Positions 28,395-35,963 of a stretch of 64,000 bases of DNA are shown here, piece after piece. The translations under genes and the position numbers were made by a program. Source of the stretch: Silicimonas sp. GTDB taxonomy: Bacteria; Pseudomonadota; Alphaproteobacteria; Rhodobacterales; Rhodobacteraceae. Location of the stretch: positions 1-64,000 of the forward strand of contig JAJEAC010000093.1 of assembly GCA_022824315.1 (NCBI GenBank). Direction: 5' to 3'. The number at the start of each line of letters is the position of its first letter. Position 1 is the stretch's first letter. Under the pieces are notes generated by a model. The model saw only the letters and a program-made list of their open reading frames with translations, made no database searches and was not told the origin of the DNA.

Positions 28395-29276
28395 CTACCT
28401 CCGGGCAAGAAATGCCTCGACGGCGGTGTCCGTGACTTCGGAGCGCCTGTCAACGGGGAAGGACACAAACAACCCAGCTGCAGCCTGGGCGAAACGCAAC
28501 GCCGACTGGAGCGGATCGCCTGCAGTGATTCGGGCAGCAAGAGCGCCCGTGAACATGTCCCCTGCCCCATGCGTGCTCACGACCTTGGTCGAATATGCCG
28601 GATGATGTGTCATCTGGCCGTTCTCCAGCAATGTCGCGCCATTGGCACCTCGGGTCAAGACAACGGCACCCCGCACCATGCCAGCAAGAGCGGCCACGGC
28701 GGCCTCCGGATCGTGGTGCCCTGTCAGACCTTCGGATTCGACGCGGTTCACGACCAGCACGTCGATACGCTCCGCCAACTCGACGGGAAGCCGACGTGCC
28801 GGCGCAGCATTTGCGATCAGCAGGGCATCACGCGGCAGGCAGGAAGCAAAGGCAAGATTTGCGGCTACGGGAACTTCGTTTTGGAGAAGACCTGCCAAGG
28901 GCGGTTCCTGCCATGAAATGTCGCCGTCATTTTCAAGATTGGCACCCGGTACGGTGACGGCGCAGTACTCGCCCGAGGGCAGCGTGATCGCTACGCTCAT
29001 GCCTGTGGGCGCGTCGGTATCCAGAACAAGCGAATGCTCGACGCCAGCCTCTTCCATCGCAGCACGGAGCGTCCCCGCCGCACTGTCCCGCCCGAGTCGC
29101 CCGGCCATGGCGACCTGCGCGCCCATCCGCGCAGCCGCAAGAGCCTGGTTGCCACCCTTTCCGCCAAAGCGGTAGTCGACGCGATTGCCGGGAAGTGTTT
29201 CATCCAGCGCCGGCATGCGCGGTGCATCCACGACGACATCGTAGTGCAGCGCACCAAGAACGACGATGCCGCTCAT
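28395..29276 (-). CDS. PfkB/ribokinase-family sugar kinase
   Basis: 293 residues. The substrate motif GGKGGNQALAAARMGA is at residues 38-53, and the catalytic anion-hole motif is STHGAGDMFTGALAA near 240, with the aspartate of GAGD as the general base. The family usually has DT before xGAGD; here it is ST, a mild change. It is a second kinase in the same operon as the FGGY enzyme. The start ATG overlaps the stop codon of the isomerase gene (ATGA). Confidence 0.9.
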   Translation of the reverse strand: MSGIVVLGALHYDVVVDAPRMPALDETLPGNRVDYRFGGKGGNQALAAARMGAQVAMAGRLGRDSAAGTLRAAMEEAGVEHSLVLDTDAPTGMSVAITLPSGEYCAVTVPGANLENDGDISWQEPPLAGLLQNEVPVAANLAFASCLPRDALLIANAAPARRLPVELAERIDVLVVNRVESEGLTGHHDPEAAVAALAGMVRGAVVLTRGANGATLLENGQMTHHPAYSTKVVSTHGAGDMFTGALAARITAGDPLQSALRFAQAAAGLFVSFPVDRRSEVTDTAVEAFLARR

Positions 29277-30256
29277 TTGCCGTAGAGCGCTCGAGCAACG
29301 ATGCGTTGACCGAGTGCAGCATCCTGGCGGGCGATTGCAGCGGCAAGATCCCTGTTCGTGCGGAGCTTGCCGGCCACCGAGCGGAATCGATCGGCCTTGT
29401 GGACATTTGTTCGGACCTCTTCGACCGGATTCAGTCCGGAGAGATCAGGAAATGTGTCGAAATTGATCACGCCATCGTAGCCGATCCGGCCCAGTTCAAC
29501 GAAGAGCTCCACGGTTGCGACCGGGTGCACGGTGACAACCATCAATCCGTCGTCTCGCTTGCCGTAGCCGTCATTCAGATGAACGCCAGGCAGACGGGAA
29601 TGACGTGCGACAAGACTCGCGGCACAGGCCGGCATCTCGTCGGCATGGAGGACATGGGCAAAATCCAGCGTTACGCCGACATTGGGCCGGTCCAGTTCCG
29701 TCGTGGCGAGAAGTGTCGTCCCGATATCCGGCATCAGCGAATAGGATCGCGGATCGCTCGGCTTGCATTCAATGGCGACATCTATCTCGCGATTGTGGTC
29801 GGCAACCTCGGCCATCGCCGAGATCGTGTCGTCCCAAGCCCGGGCGTAATCCACCTGAAAGGCGTAGTCGAACCCGTCCTGCCCCATCCAGAGCGTCAGC
29901 TGTCTAGCTCCTAGCCTGGCACAGATGTCGATCGCTTCACGCGTCTGATCGCTGGCCTTTCGCCGCACTCCGGGATCAGGATTCGTAAATGCGCCTATGG
30001 CGAAGTCAGGATCTCCATAGTACCGCATCGCAAGACCGTTCAGACGCACTCCGTTTGCCGCAAGAGCGTTGCGCACCGCAACCTCGTTGGCGGCAGAGAC
30101 ATGATCGGGGAAATTGAGATCGGCAGCGTCGAGCATCCCGACGCAAGCAACAAGTTCCAGCAGATGCGGTACGTCGCGCGGATCCGGCGGAAGAGCAGCC
30201 TTGAAGGCGTTCAGGCGTGCCGCATGCCGCGGACGGTTCGACCGAACAGCGAGCAT
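29273..30256 (-). CDS. TIM-barrel sugar isomerase/epimerase (xylose isomerase-like)
   Basis: 327 residues from the ATG at 30256; the upstream extension of the frame lacks coding character. Likely metal ligands of the family are the Glu in AIECKPSDP, Asp and His in VTLDFAHVLHADE, HLND in GVHLNDGYGKRDDG and Asp in INFDTFPD. It would interconvert aldose and ketose forms or epimerise at C3. It is the first gene of the minus-strand operon and would prepare the substrate for one of the two kinases. Confidence 0.85.
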   Translation of the reverse strand: MLAVRSNRPRHAARLNAFKAALPPDPRDVPHLLELVACVGMLDAADLNFPDHVSAANEVAVRNALAANGVRLNGLAMRYYGDPDFAIGAFTNPDPGVRRKASDQTREAIDICARLGARQLTLWMGQDGFDYAFQVDYARAWDDTISAMAEVADHNREIDVAIECKPSDPRSYSLMPDIGTTLLATTELDRPNVGVTLDFAHVLHADEMPACAASLVARHSRLPGVHLNDGYGKRDDGLMVVTVHPVATVELFVELGRIGYDGVINFDTFPDLSGLNPVEEVRTNVHKADRFRSVAGKLRTNRDLAAAIARQDAALGQRIVARALYGK

Positions 30257-30592
30257 TGTCTTGTCTCCTGACGTCTGCCAAGAAGGCTCGCCCGAAGGGG
30301 CATGCCAATTGGCAGTACCTCGGCTGCATGACGTTGCATCGCTGGATGCCCTGGACTGAGCTCCGCGATTCACGTCTGTGGCTCCGTGAACAATCGTTTT
30401 GTTACCAATCCCAGAAATCTAGGATCATCAACAGGAAAAGAACACTTTGTGCGAGGCCTCAAGTTGTCACAACCGTAGTCGCTTGAGACTGTTCGCGTTT
30501 GCCTGACGCATTCTTTCGACGCCATTGACATGTGTCCGCGACAAGGCCCATCGTTGCCCGTCGGCGGCAAGCGCACGCACGCAAGGCATACC
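30257..30592. other. Divergent regulatory region
   Basis: 336 bases between the isomerase gene (leftward) and the disrupted lyase-family gene (rightward). Promoters for both should lie here, but no confident -35/-10 pair or strong operator is visible. The stretch 30392-30450 is more AT-rich than its surroundings. Confidence 0.4.
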
Positions 30593-31053
30593 ATGAGTGA
30601 AATTCAGAGACGCAAAGGGACCGCGTTCAAGGACCTGCATGCCGCGGACGGGATTTTCGTGATGCCGAACGCCTGGAACGCCGGCAGCGCCCGCATGCTG
30701 GAAGCGGCCGGCTTTCCGGCGGTGGGAACCACGAGCGCGGGAATCGCCTTCTGTCTCGGGCTCCCCGACTACGCGGGAGCGCTCACCCGCGCGGCTGCGC
30801 TGGAAGAGGCGTGTCGGATTTCTGGCGCCGTGCGGATTCCGGTCAGCGTCGATGCGGAAAACGGCTACGGCCATACGCCGGAGGATGTCGCCGAAACCAT
30901 CCTCAGGGTGGCAGATACCGGCGCGGTCGGCGCAAGCATCGAAGACTATTCGGCCAGCTTCGGTGCCGGCGGCCTGTACGACCGGCTCCTGTCCTTGGAG
31001 AGAATTGAGGCAGCGGTGGCAGCGGCCGCGTCCCTCTCGTTTCCCTTTATCAT
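30593..31053 (+). pseudogene. Isocitrate lyase/PEP mutase family protein, 5' part of a gene split by insertion
   Basis: About 153 residues from ATG 30593. MPNAWNAGSARMLEAAGF, the metal-binding loop DAENGYGHTPEDVAETILR and GASIEDYS are typical of the family, which includes methylisocitrate lyases and phosphonopyruvate hydrolases. Similarity stops at FPFI near 31053; after that the frame runs into the inserted element and ends at 31114. The missing half is found at 34380-34778. The gene is divergent from the sugar operon and may once have acted with it. Confidence 0.85.
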
Positions 31054-31110
31054 AGGTTCACGAATGCAAAATCCGACGTTCCGTCGTTACAGCCGCATGA
31101 TGTCGTTGAG

Positions 31111-31362
31111 GTGACGCACCCCTTCCATCCGTTGCTGGGTCGCGTGTTCCGCGTTCACTCCGACACGATGAACGTCGGCCTTGTTCCCGTGGTGCGCTTC
31201 CAAGTGGATGCGGAGACGCTGCGGTGTCTTCCGAGGGCGTGGACGGACCGTCGTCCGGTTGACGGCTTCGAGCGTGCGTCGGCGGGCCGCTCGCTGTTCC
31301 GGGCGGACGATCTCTCGGCGCTGCGTGCGCTGGTTGACGCGCTGCTCGATGATCAAAAATAA
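31111..31362 (+). CDS. DUF5372-like small protein of the mobile element
   Basis: 83 residues from a GTG. MTHPFHPLLGRVF at the start and LPRAWTDRRPVD in the middle fit the DUF5372 pattern as I remember it; the assignment is from memory. Small proteins like this often precede helix-turn-helix and recombinase genes in related elements. No catalytic motif seen. It is only 58 bases from the left junction, so its promoter may be in the disrupted host gene. Confidence 0.6.
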   Translation: MTHPFHPLLGRVFRVHSDTMNVGLVPVVRFQVDAETLRCLPRAWTDRRPVDGFERASAGRSLFRADDLSALRALVDALLDDQK

Positions 31363-31473
31363 AGGCGCATCATGATCATGAATTTTGCCGCAGGAGACAG
31401 GAGCACGGTGCCATTGTTGCGGCGTTATGCCTGCCTTGCTTGGCCTTTTGCTCCGCTCGCGCACGGGCGATGC

Positions 31474-31502
31474 TTGACAGGCGCATCATTTGTGAGTATT
31501 AT
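31474..31502 (+). promoter_or_regulatory. Near-consensus sigma-70 promoter of the mobile element
   Basis: TTGACA (31474-31479), a 17-base spacer and TATTAT (31497-31502). This is the best promoter match seen in the window. Transcription would begin near 31509, which is after the ATG at 31506, so translation of the next gene should start at 31530. Confidence 0.75.
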
Positions 31503-31529
31503 TAGATGATCATTGCCGGGAGCACAGCC

Positions 31530-31985
31530 ATGACCGACAGCAAGACCGGGCGCCTGCGGCAGTCGGGAACCCTCAACCCGAACCCGGAAAGGGTCGCCGA
31601 CCCCCTGTTCGCCGACAGCGAGTTCTTCGACCCGCGCGACCTCCTCCAGGTCCGCTACGAGATGGTGCGCCAGACCGGAGAGGCCTCCCTCCGCGAGGTG
31701 GCCGCGCGCTTCGGCACCTCGGTGCCGACCTGCGTGCGCACCAACAGGGCGTTCCGCGAGGGCGGGCTGGAGGCGCTGATTCCCCGCCGCCGGGGGCCGC
31801 GCGGCGCGCACAAGGTCACCGCCGAGATCCTCGCCTTCGTCGAGGAGCACAGGGCCCGTCACGGGCCGGTGGGCAGCCGCAGGCTGGTTCCTCTCATCGC
31901 CGAGCGGTTCGGCGTCACCCTGCATCCGCGCGGGCTCGACAAGGCGATCGCGCGCAGCAAAAAAAAATCGTCCCGCCGGTCATGA
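31530..31985 (+). CDS. Helix-turn-helix protein of the mobile element
   Basis: 151 residues from ATG 31530 (GGGAGC upstream); the earlier ATG 31506 lies before the likely transcription start. A transposase-type helix-turn-helix spans about 52-85 (SLREVAARFGTSVPTCVRTN). A second helical region follows (HGPVGSRRLVPLIAERFGVT), and the tail is basic. The gene ends with nine A residues (31959-31967) and a stop at 31985. Slipping back one base on the A run continues in frame through the next gene with no stop codon. Likely DNA-binding partner of the recombinase. Confidence 0.78.
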   Translation: MTDSKTGRLRQSGTLNPNPERVADPLFADSEFFDPRDLLQVRYEMVRQTGEASLREVAARFGTSVPTCVRTNRAFREGGLEALIPRRRGPRGAHKVTAEILAFVEEHRARHGPVGSRRLVPLIAERFGVTLHPRGLDKAIARSKKKSSRRS

Positions 31986-32251
31986 TGGCGTGGCTCGACA
32001 TGGAGGGGCTGGAGCGGTACCGCACCTGGCGTCGGCAGTGGCGGGCGAACGTCGACAGCCAGGCGATCGCCATGCTCCGCCATCACGGCATGGCGCGCGC
32101 CCTGGAGCTCACCGCCAGCGTGCCGCCGTCGGCGCCGCCGGCCGGCGAGCCGCCCGCGCTCGACCTCGTGCCGGTCATGCAGGAGGCCGCCGCCATGGTC
32201 CGCGACCTTCTCGCCCATGAGTGCAGCATCGAGGGAATCCGCCATGCCTGA
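31982..32251 (+). CDS. Small protein of the mobile element, possible frameshift extension of the previous one
   Basis: 89 residues from ATG 31982 overlapping the previous stop codon (ATGA). The N-terminal half is basic and aromatic (MEGLERYRTWRRQWRANVD), followed by a Pro/Ala linker and an acidic helix. No family recognised. It can be made alone by coupling or, by a -1 slip at the nine-A run upstream, as the C-terminal part of a fusion of about 245 residues. It overlaps the recombinase start (ATGCCTGA). Confidence 0.6.
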   Translation: MMAWLDMEGLERYRTWRRQWRANVDSQAIAMLRHHGMARALELTASVPPSAPPAGEPPALDLVPVMQEAAAMVRDLLAHECSIEGIRHA

Positions 32252-34364
32252 AGTCCCGGCCTCGTTCAAGGTCGCCGAGCATCACCGAAGCCGCGAGGCC
32301 TGCCTGTACATCCGCCAGTCCTCGCAGAAGCAGGTCGTCAACAACACCGAGAGCACCAATCGCCAGTACGGGCTGCGCCAGCGCGCGATCGCGCTCGGCT
32401 GGCCGGAAGAGCGGATCCGAACCATCGATGACGATCAGGGCATGTCCGGCGAGCACAGCGGCAACCGGGCCGGCTTCCGCGACCTCATGGACCGGGTCGC
32501 CGCCGGCGACGTCGGCATCGTTCTCAGCCTCGAAGTGTCCAGGCTATGCCGGAATGCGGCGGACTGGCAGAGACTGCTCCAGATCGCCGCCTTCAGCGAT
32601 ACGCTGATCCTCGACGAGGACGGCCTCTACGATCCCAACGACAGCAACGACCGGCTCCTGATGGGGTTCAAGGGCGCCCTCTCGGAATACGAGATGCAGA
32701 GCATCCGCGCGCGCCTGCTCGGCGGCCAGCGCAGCAAGGCGCGCCGCGGCGAGCTGAAGATGCGCCTGCCCCTCGGACTGGCCTACAACGACCGCAACGA
32801 GGTCGTGCTCGACCCCGACCGCGCCGTCGTGGAGGCGATCTCCCTGGTGTTCGACACGTTCCGCCGCACGGGATCGGCGATGCAGACCCTGAAGTGGTTC
32901 CGCAAGAACGCCGTGACCCTGCCGTCGCGGCCCTACAGGCTGCATGGCGAGCTGATGTGGTCGGTGCCCAAACACAGCCAGATCCTGTCCATCCTGAACA
33001 ATCCCCGCTTCGCCGGCTGCTTCGTCTACGGGCGCTCGCGAACCCGGAAGCTGCCCGACGGCAAGACCCGTCTGACCTGGCTGGCGATGGAGGACTGGCA
33101 GGTCTGCATCCCCGAGGCCCATGCCGGCTACATCGACTGGGACGAGTACTGCCGCAACCGGAAGACCCTGGAGAACAACCGCGCCGCCTTCGCGCCCGGC
33201 GCCGGACGCCAGCCGACGCCGCGAGACGGCCTCGCCCTGCTCCAGTCCCGGGTCCTCTGCGGTCACTGCGGGCGCCGGATGAGCAGCCACTACCTGGCGC
33301 CGGATCGGGACGGTCCGGGGCGGTGGTACTACTACTGCAGGCACAACGTCGTCCGCCACGGAACCCGCACTTGCCAGAGCCTGCGCGGCTCGAAGGTCGA
33401 TGCGGCCGTGTCGGAGTTCATCGTGGCGGCGGTGAACCGGGAGAACATCGCCCTTGCCCTCGCCGTGCGTGAGCAGGTGCGCACCGACCATGCGGCCGCC
33501 GACCGCCAGCACGCCAACCGGATCGAGGCGCTGCGCATCGAAGCCGACACGGCCCGCCGCAGGTACCTGGAGGTCGATCCGTCCAACCGCATGGTCGCCG
33601 CCTCTCTCGAGGCCGAGTGGAACGCGCGTCTCGAGGCGCTCGCCCGCGCCGTCGCCGAGCGCGAGCAGCTGTGCAAGGCCCATGACAAGGCGGTCTCCGC
33701 CGAGCAGGACGAACGGGTCCTGGAGCTGGCCCGCGACTTCGGACGGGCCTGGAACGCGACCACGACCAGCAACGTCGACCGCAAGCGCCTGCTCGCCCTG
33801 CTCGTCGAGGATGCGACCCTGACCCGCGAGGGCTACCGGGCGACCATCGGGCTGCGGCTGCGCGGCGGAAAGACCCACACGCTCCAGGTCGACCTGCCGC
33901 GGCCATACTTCGAAAGGCGGCAGCGCATGCCCCGCGACGAAGAGGCGAGGCTCGAGATCAAGGCCCTCGTGGGCCAGGGCCTTGACAACGACAAGGTGGC
34001 CGAGGAACTCAACAGGCGCGGACGAACCGATGCGAAGGGCGACCCGTTCACGGCGTGTCGCATCGGGGCGTTCCGGAGCTACTGGAACTTGCCCAGTTGC
34101 AGCGAGGTGCAGCGGAACAGGCTTCGCGAGCAAGGTTGCATGACCGAGAAGGAACTCGCCTCGAAAATGGGGATCCTGCCGGGCACGGTACGCCAGCGCG
34201 CGCTTCGCAACAGCGGAATCGAGGCCTGCCGGTTCAAGGTCGGGAGAAGACACTTCACCATGTACAGAGAGACGTCCGGCGACCCCGACGACAACGACGA
34301 TGCCGGTCTCGCCTGCCTCTCCGAACCCGTCCTGTCACAACAAATAGATGGAGTTGCAAAATGA
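32244..34364 (+). CDS. Large serine recombinase
   Basis: 706 residues from ATG 32244 (GAGGG upstream). The resolvase domain begins YIRQSS; Ser26 is the expected nucleophile, with conserved Arg24, Arg100 and Arg103 (EVSRLCRN). The recombinase domain follows (about 180-330), then a zinc ribbon with CGHCGRRMSS and later cysteines YYCRHN and TCQS, a coiled-coil stretch rich in Arg and Glu, and a C-terminal region with two helix-turn-helix-like parts. All parts needed for activity seem present. It catalyses insertion and excision of the element. Confidence 0.92.
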   Translation: MPEVPASFKVAEHHRSREACLYIRQSSQKQVVNNTESTNRQYGLRQRAIALGWPEERIRTIDDDQGMSGEHSGNRAGFRDLMDRVAAGDVGIVLSLEVSRLCRNAADWQRLLQIAAFSDTLILDEDGLYDPNDSNDRLLMGFKGALSEYEMQSIRARLLGGQRSKARRGELKMRLPLGLAYNDRNEVVLDPDRAVVEAISLVFDTFRRTGSAMQTLKWFRKNAVTLPSRPYRLHGELMWSVPKHSQILSILNNPRFAGCFVYGRSRTRKLPDGKTRLTWLAMEDWQVCIPEAHAGYIDWDEYCRNRKTLENNRAAFAPGAGRQPTPRDGLALLQSRVLCGHCGRRMSSHYLAPDRDGPGRWYYYCRHNVVRHGTRTCQSLRGSKVDAAVSEFIVAAVNRENIALALAVREQVRTDHAAADRQHANRIEALRIEADTARRRYLEVDPSNRMVAASLEAEWNARLEALARAVAEREQLCKAHDKAVSAEQDERVLELARDFGRAWNATTTSNVDRKRLLALLVEDATLTREGYRATIGLRLRGGKTHTLQVDLPRPYFERRQRMPRDEEARLEIKALVGQGLDNDKVAEELNRRGRTDAKGDPFTACRIGAFRSYWNLPSCSEVQRNRLREQGCMTEKELASKMGILPGTVRQRALRNSGIEACRFKVGRRHFTMYRETSGDPDDNDDAGLACLSEPVLSQQIDGVAK

Positions 34365-34379
34365 ATCCTTCGACTTACG

Positions 34380-34778
34380 GTGACCGCGAGAGCCGAGTGC
34401 TATCTCTCGGGGCATGCGAACCCGTTCGAGGAGTCCGTGGCGAGGGTCGTGTCCTATCGAAACGCGGGGGCGGACTGTCTCTATGTGCCCGGAATCGCCG
34501 ACGCGGAAACCATCGGCAGACTCGTCAGAGAGGTCGAAGCCCCCGTCAACGTAGTCATGGGTCTCGCCGGCAGTCCATTGAGCGTGACCCAGTTGGAGGA
34601 CCTTGGGGTAAAGCGCGTCAGCATCGGCGGCTCGCTCGCTCGTGCCACTTTCGGGGTCATCCAGCGTGCCGCCGAGGAGATCCGCGACCGCGGCACCTTT
34701 CGCTATTCTGACGGTCAGGTGCCGGACGCTGAACTGTGCCGGTTTTTCGCAGGCCGGCAAGAACTGTCCACGCCCTGA
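34380..34778 (+). pseudogene. Isocitrate lyase/PEP mutase family protein, 3' part of the split gene
   Basis: About 132 residues in frame from a GTG that has no ribosome site. TARAECYLSGHANPFEESVA, GADCLYVPGIADAETIGRLV and LGVKRVSIGGSLARATFGV match the second half of the family, ending at 34778. Joined to 30593-31053 it would give a protein of about 285 residues, the usual length. No frameshift or internal stop is seen, so the insertion may be recent. Confidence 0.83.
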
Positions 34779-35234
34779 GGGCAGGCAATGATCCTGCTTC
34801 ATGGACAACAGTCAGAGGCTCGCGGACGCGTTGCACTCGATCATGGTGATTGTGCGCCTTGCCATGGCTCAATTGCACCCAATTGCGTGCATAACCGAAC
34901 CGCGCTGATGAAGAGACGGCTTCGTCAGCGCTCCGACAGTGCACCCGCCTTGCCCGAAAATTCGGGTGACAACGCAACTCCAAATCCCGGTCGCACGGGC
35001 ACACCCTCCCTGCAAGCTGCACTCATCGCTCGTCCGGACGGAAGTCCCGATCGCACCGGATTGCAGAAAGCACTCCGGCCGCATGCAATTGGGATGGCTG
35101 AGACGAGCGCCAATGGCTGCATGGACGCCTGCGAGATTCGGCGCGCGGGGCGATGATTGCTTGCGGGAGAGGAAAATCCGGGGAAAGCTGCAAAATGCAT
35201 CGCAAAACTGCCCGAGATGCGGCATGACAGGTTC
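34779..35234. other. Intergenic region
   Basis: 456 bases between the split gene and pcs. The open frames present lack ribosome sites and family features. No repeat or promoter could be supported. Confidence 0.5.
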
Positions 35235-35930
35235 ATGACGCCTCGGATAAACGCGTACCTGGTCCACTTGCTTACCGCATCCGGTGCCGTCTTCGCCATG
35301 CTGGCCCTCTTGGCAGCGGTCGAGGGCAACTGGGCCACGATGTTCCTCTGGCTTCTCGTGGCTTTCGCCGTGGACGGGCTGGACGGACCGCTCGCGCGTG
35401 CAACTCGGGTCACGGTCAATGCAAGGCGTCTCGACGGCTCGATCCTGGACGTGATCGTCGATTTCCTCACCTACGTCGTCATTCCCGCATTCGCCCTGTT
35501 TCATTCCGACCTGCTGCCGGGATGGACCGGTTGGGTGGCCATCATCGTGATCACCTTCCTTTCGGCGATCTACTTTGCCGACACCCGGATGAAGACGTCA
35601 GACAATTCCTTCAACGGTTTCCCGGCCTGCTGGAACATGGTTGTTCTGGTTCTCTTTGCCATCAAGCCCGAATTCTGGGTCAGCCTGACGCTGGTCGTCG
35701 CCTTGGCCGTGGCCATGCTCTTGCCGATAAAGTTCGTGCATCCGTTCCGCACCGTGAGATGGCGGGTCATCTCGTTGCCCATGGCATTTGCCTGGACGTT
35801 TTTCGCAGGATGGGCCGCTTGGGTGGATTTCGACCCCGAAAGCTGGGCGCACTGGGGCCTGATCGTCACGACGGTCTGGCTGCTGTTCGCTGGCGTCTCG
35901 CAGCAAGTCCTGTACCGGGAAAGGCTCTGA
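35235..35930 (+). CDS. pcs: Phosphatidylcholine synthase
   Basis: 231 residues from ATG 35235. The CDP-alcohol phosphotransferase motif is present: DGLDGPLAR, then Gly and two Asp in DGSILDVIVDF. About seven to eight membrane helices follow. The enzyme condenses choline with CDP-diacylglycerol to make phosphatidylcholine in one step, a route typical of alphaproteobacteria. Length and the TYVVIPAFALF helix fit Pcs. A 78-base remnant of a second copy lies at 13961. No choline transport gene is next to it. Confidence 0.88.
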   Translation: MTPRINAYLVHLLTASGAVFAMLALLAAVEGNWATMFLWLLVAFAVDGLDGPLARATRVTVNARRLDGSILDVIVDFLTYVVIPAFALFHSDLLPGWTGWVAIIVITFLSAIYFADTRMKTSDNSFNGFPACWNMVVLVLFAIKPEFWVSLTLVVALAVAMLLPIKFVHPFRTVRWRVISLPMAFAWTFFAGWAAWVDFDPESWAHWGLIVTTVWLLFAGVSQQVLYRERL

Positions 35931-35963
35931 AATTCTCCCACCCGCCAGACAGCCTGTACGGGC

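Larger units (their letters stand above)
31054..34379 (+). mobile_element. Serine-recombinase mobile element of about 3.3 kb
   Basis: The element sits inside one gene: left of it the family protein ends at FPFI, right of it the same protein resumes with TARAECYLSGHANP. It carries four genes in one direction: a DUF5372-like protein, a helix-turn-helix protein, a small protein and a large serine recombinase. The outer limits are set from where host protein similarity stops, so they are uncertain by about 10 bases. No target duplication or clear terminal inverted repeats are visible, in agreement with serine recombination. It has its own strong promoter at 31474. Confidence 0.82.

Noticed and set aside
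19809-30256. Autoinducer-2 (Lsr) uptake and processing system
   Set aside because: Two permeases, a double ATPase and an FGGY kinase recall lsr, but no LsrF, LsrG or LsrR homologue is present, and an isomerase, PfkB kinase and M42 peptidase are. A sugar or polyol pathway fits better.
32544-34253. A 569-codon minus-strand frame opposite the serine recombinase gene
   Set aside because: The recombinase on the plus strand has full domain structure; the opposite frame has none and arises from high GC at third positions.
31065-34362. TGCAAAAT at 31065-31072 and again at 34355-34362 as att core repeats of the mobile element
   Set aside because: Recombining at these repeats would not restore the split host gene: the joined sequence runs into a stop. 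The match is probably chance or an inner sequence of the element.
31056-34379. GG or GGT shared at both junctions as an IS607-type crossover
   Set aside because: Joining there puts the two halves of the host protein out of frame, so the core must lie elsewhere.
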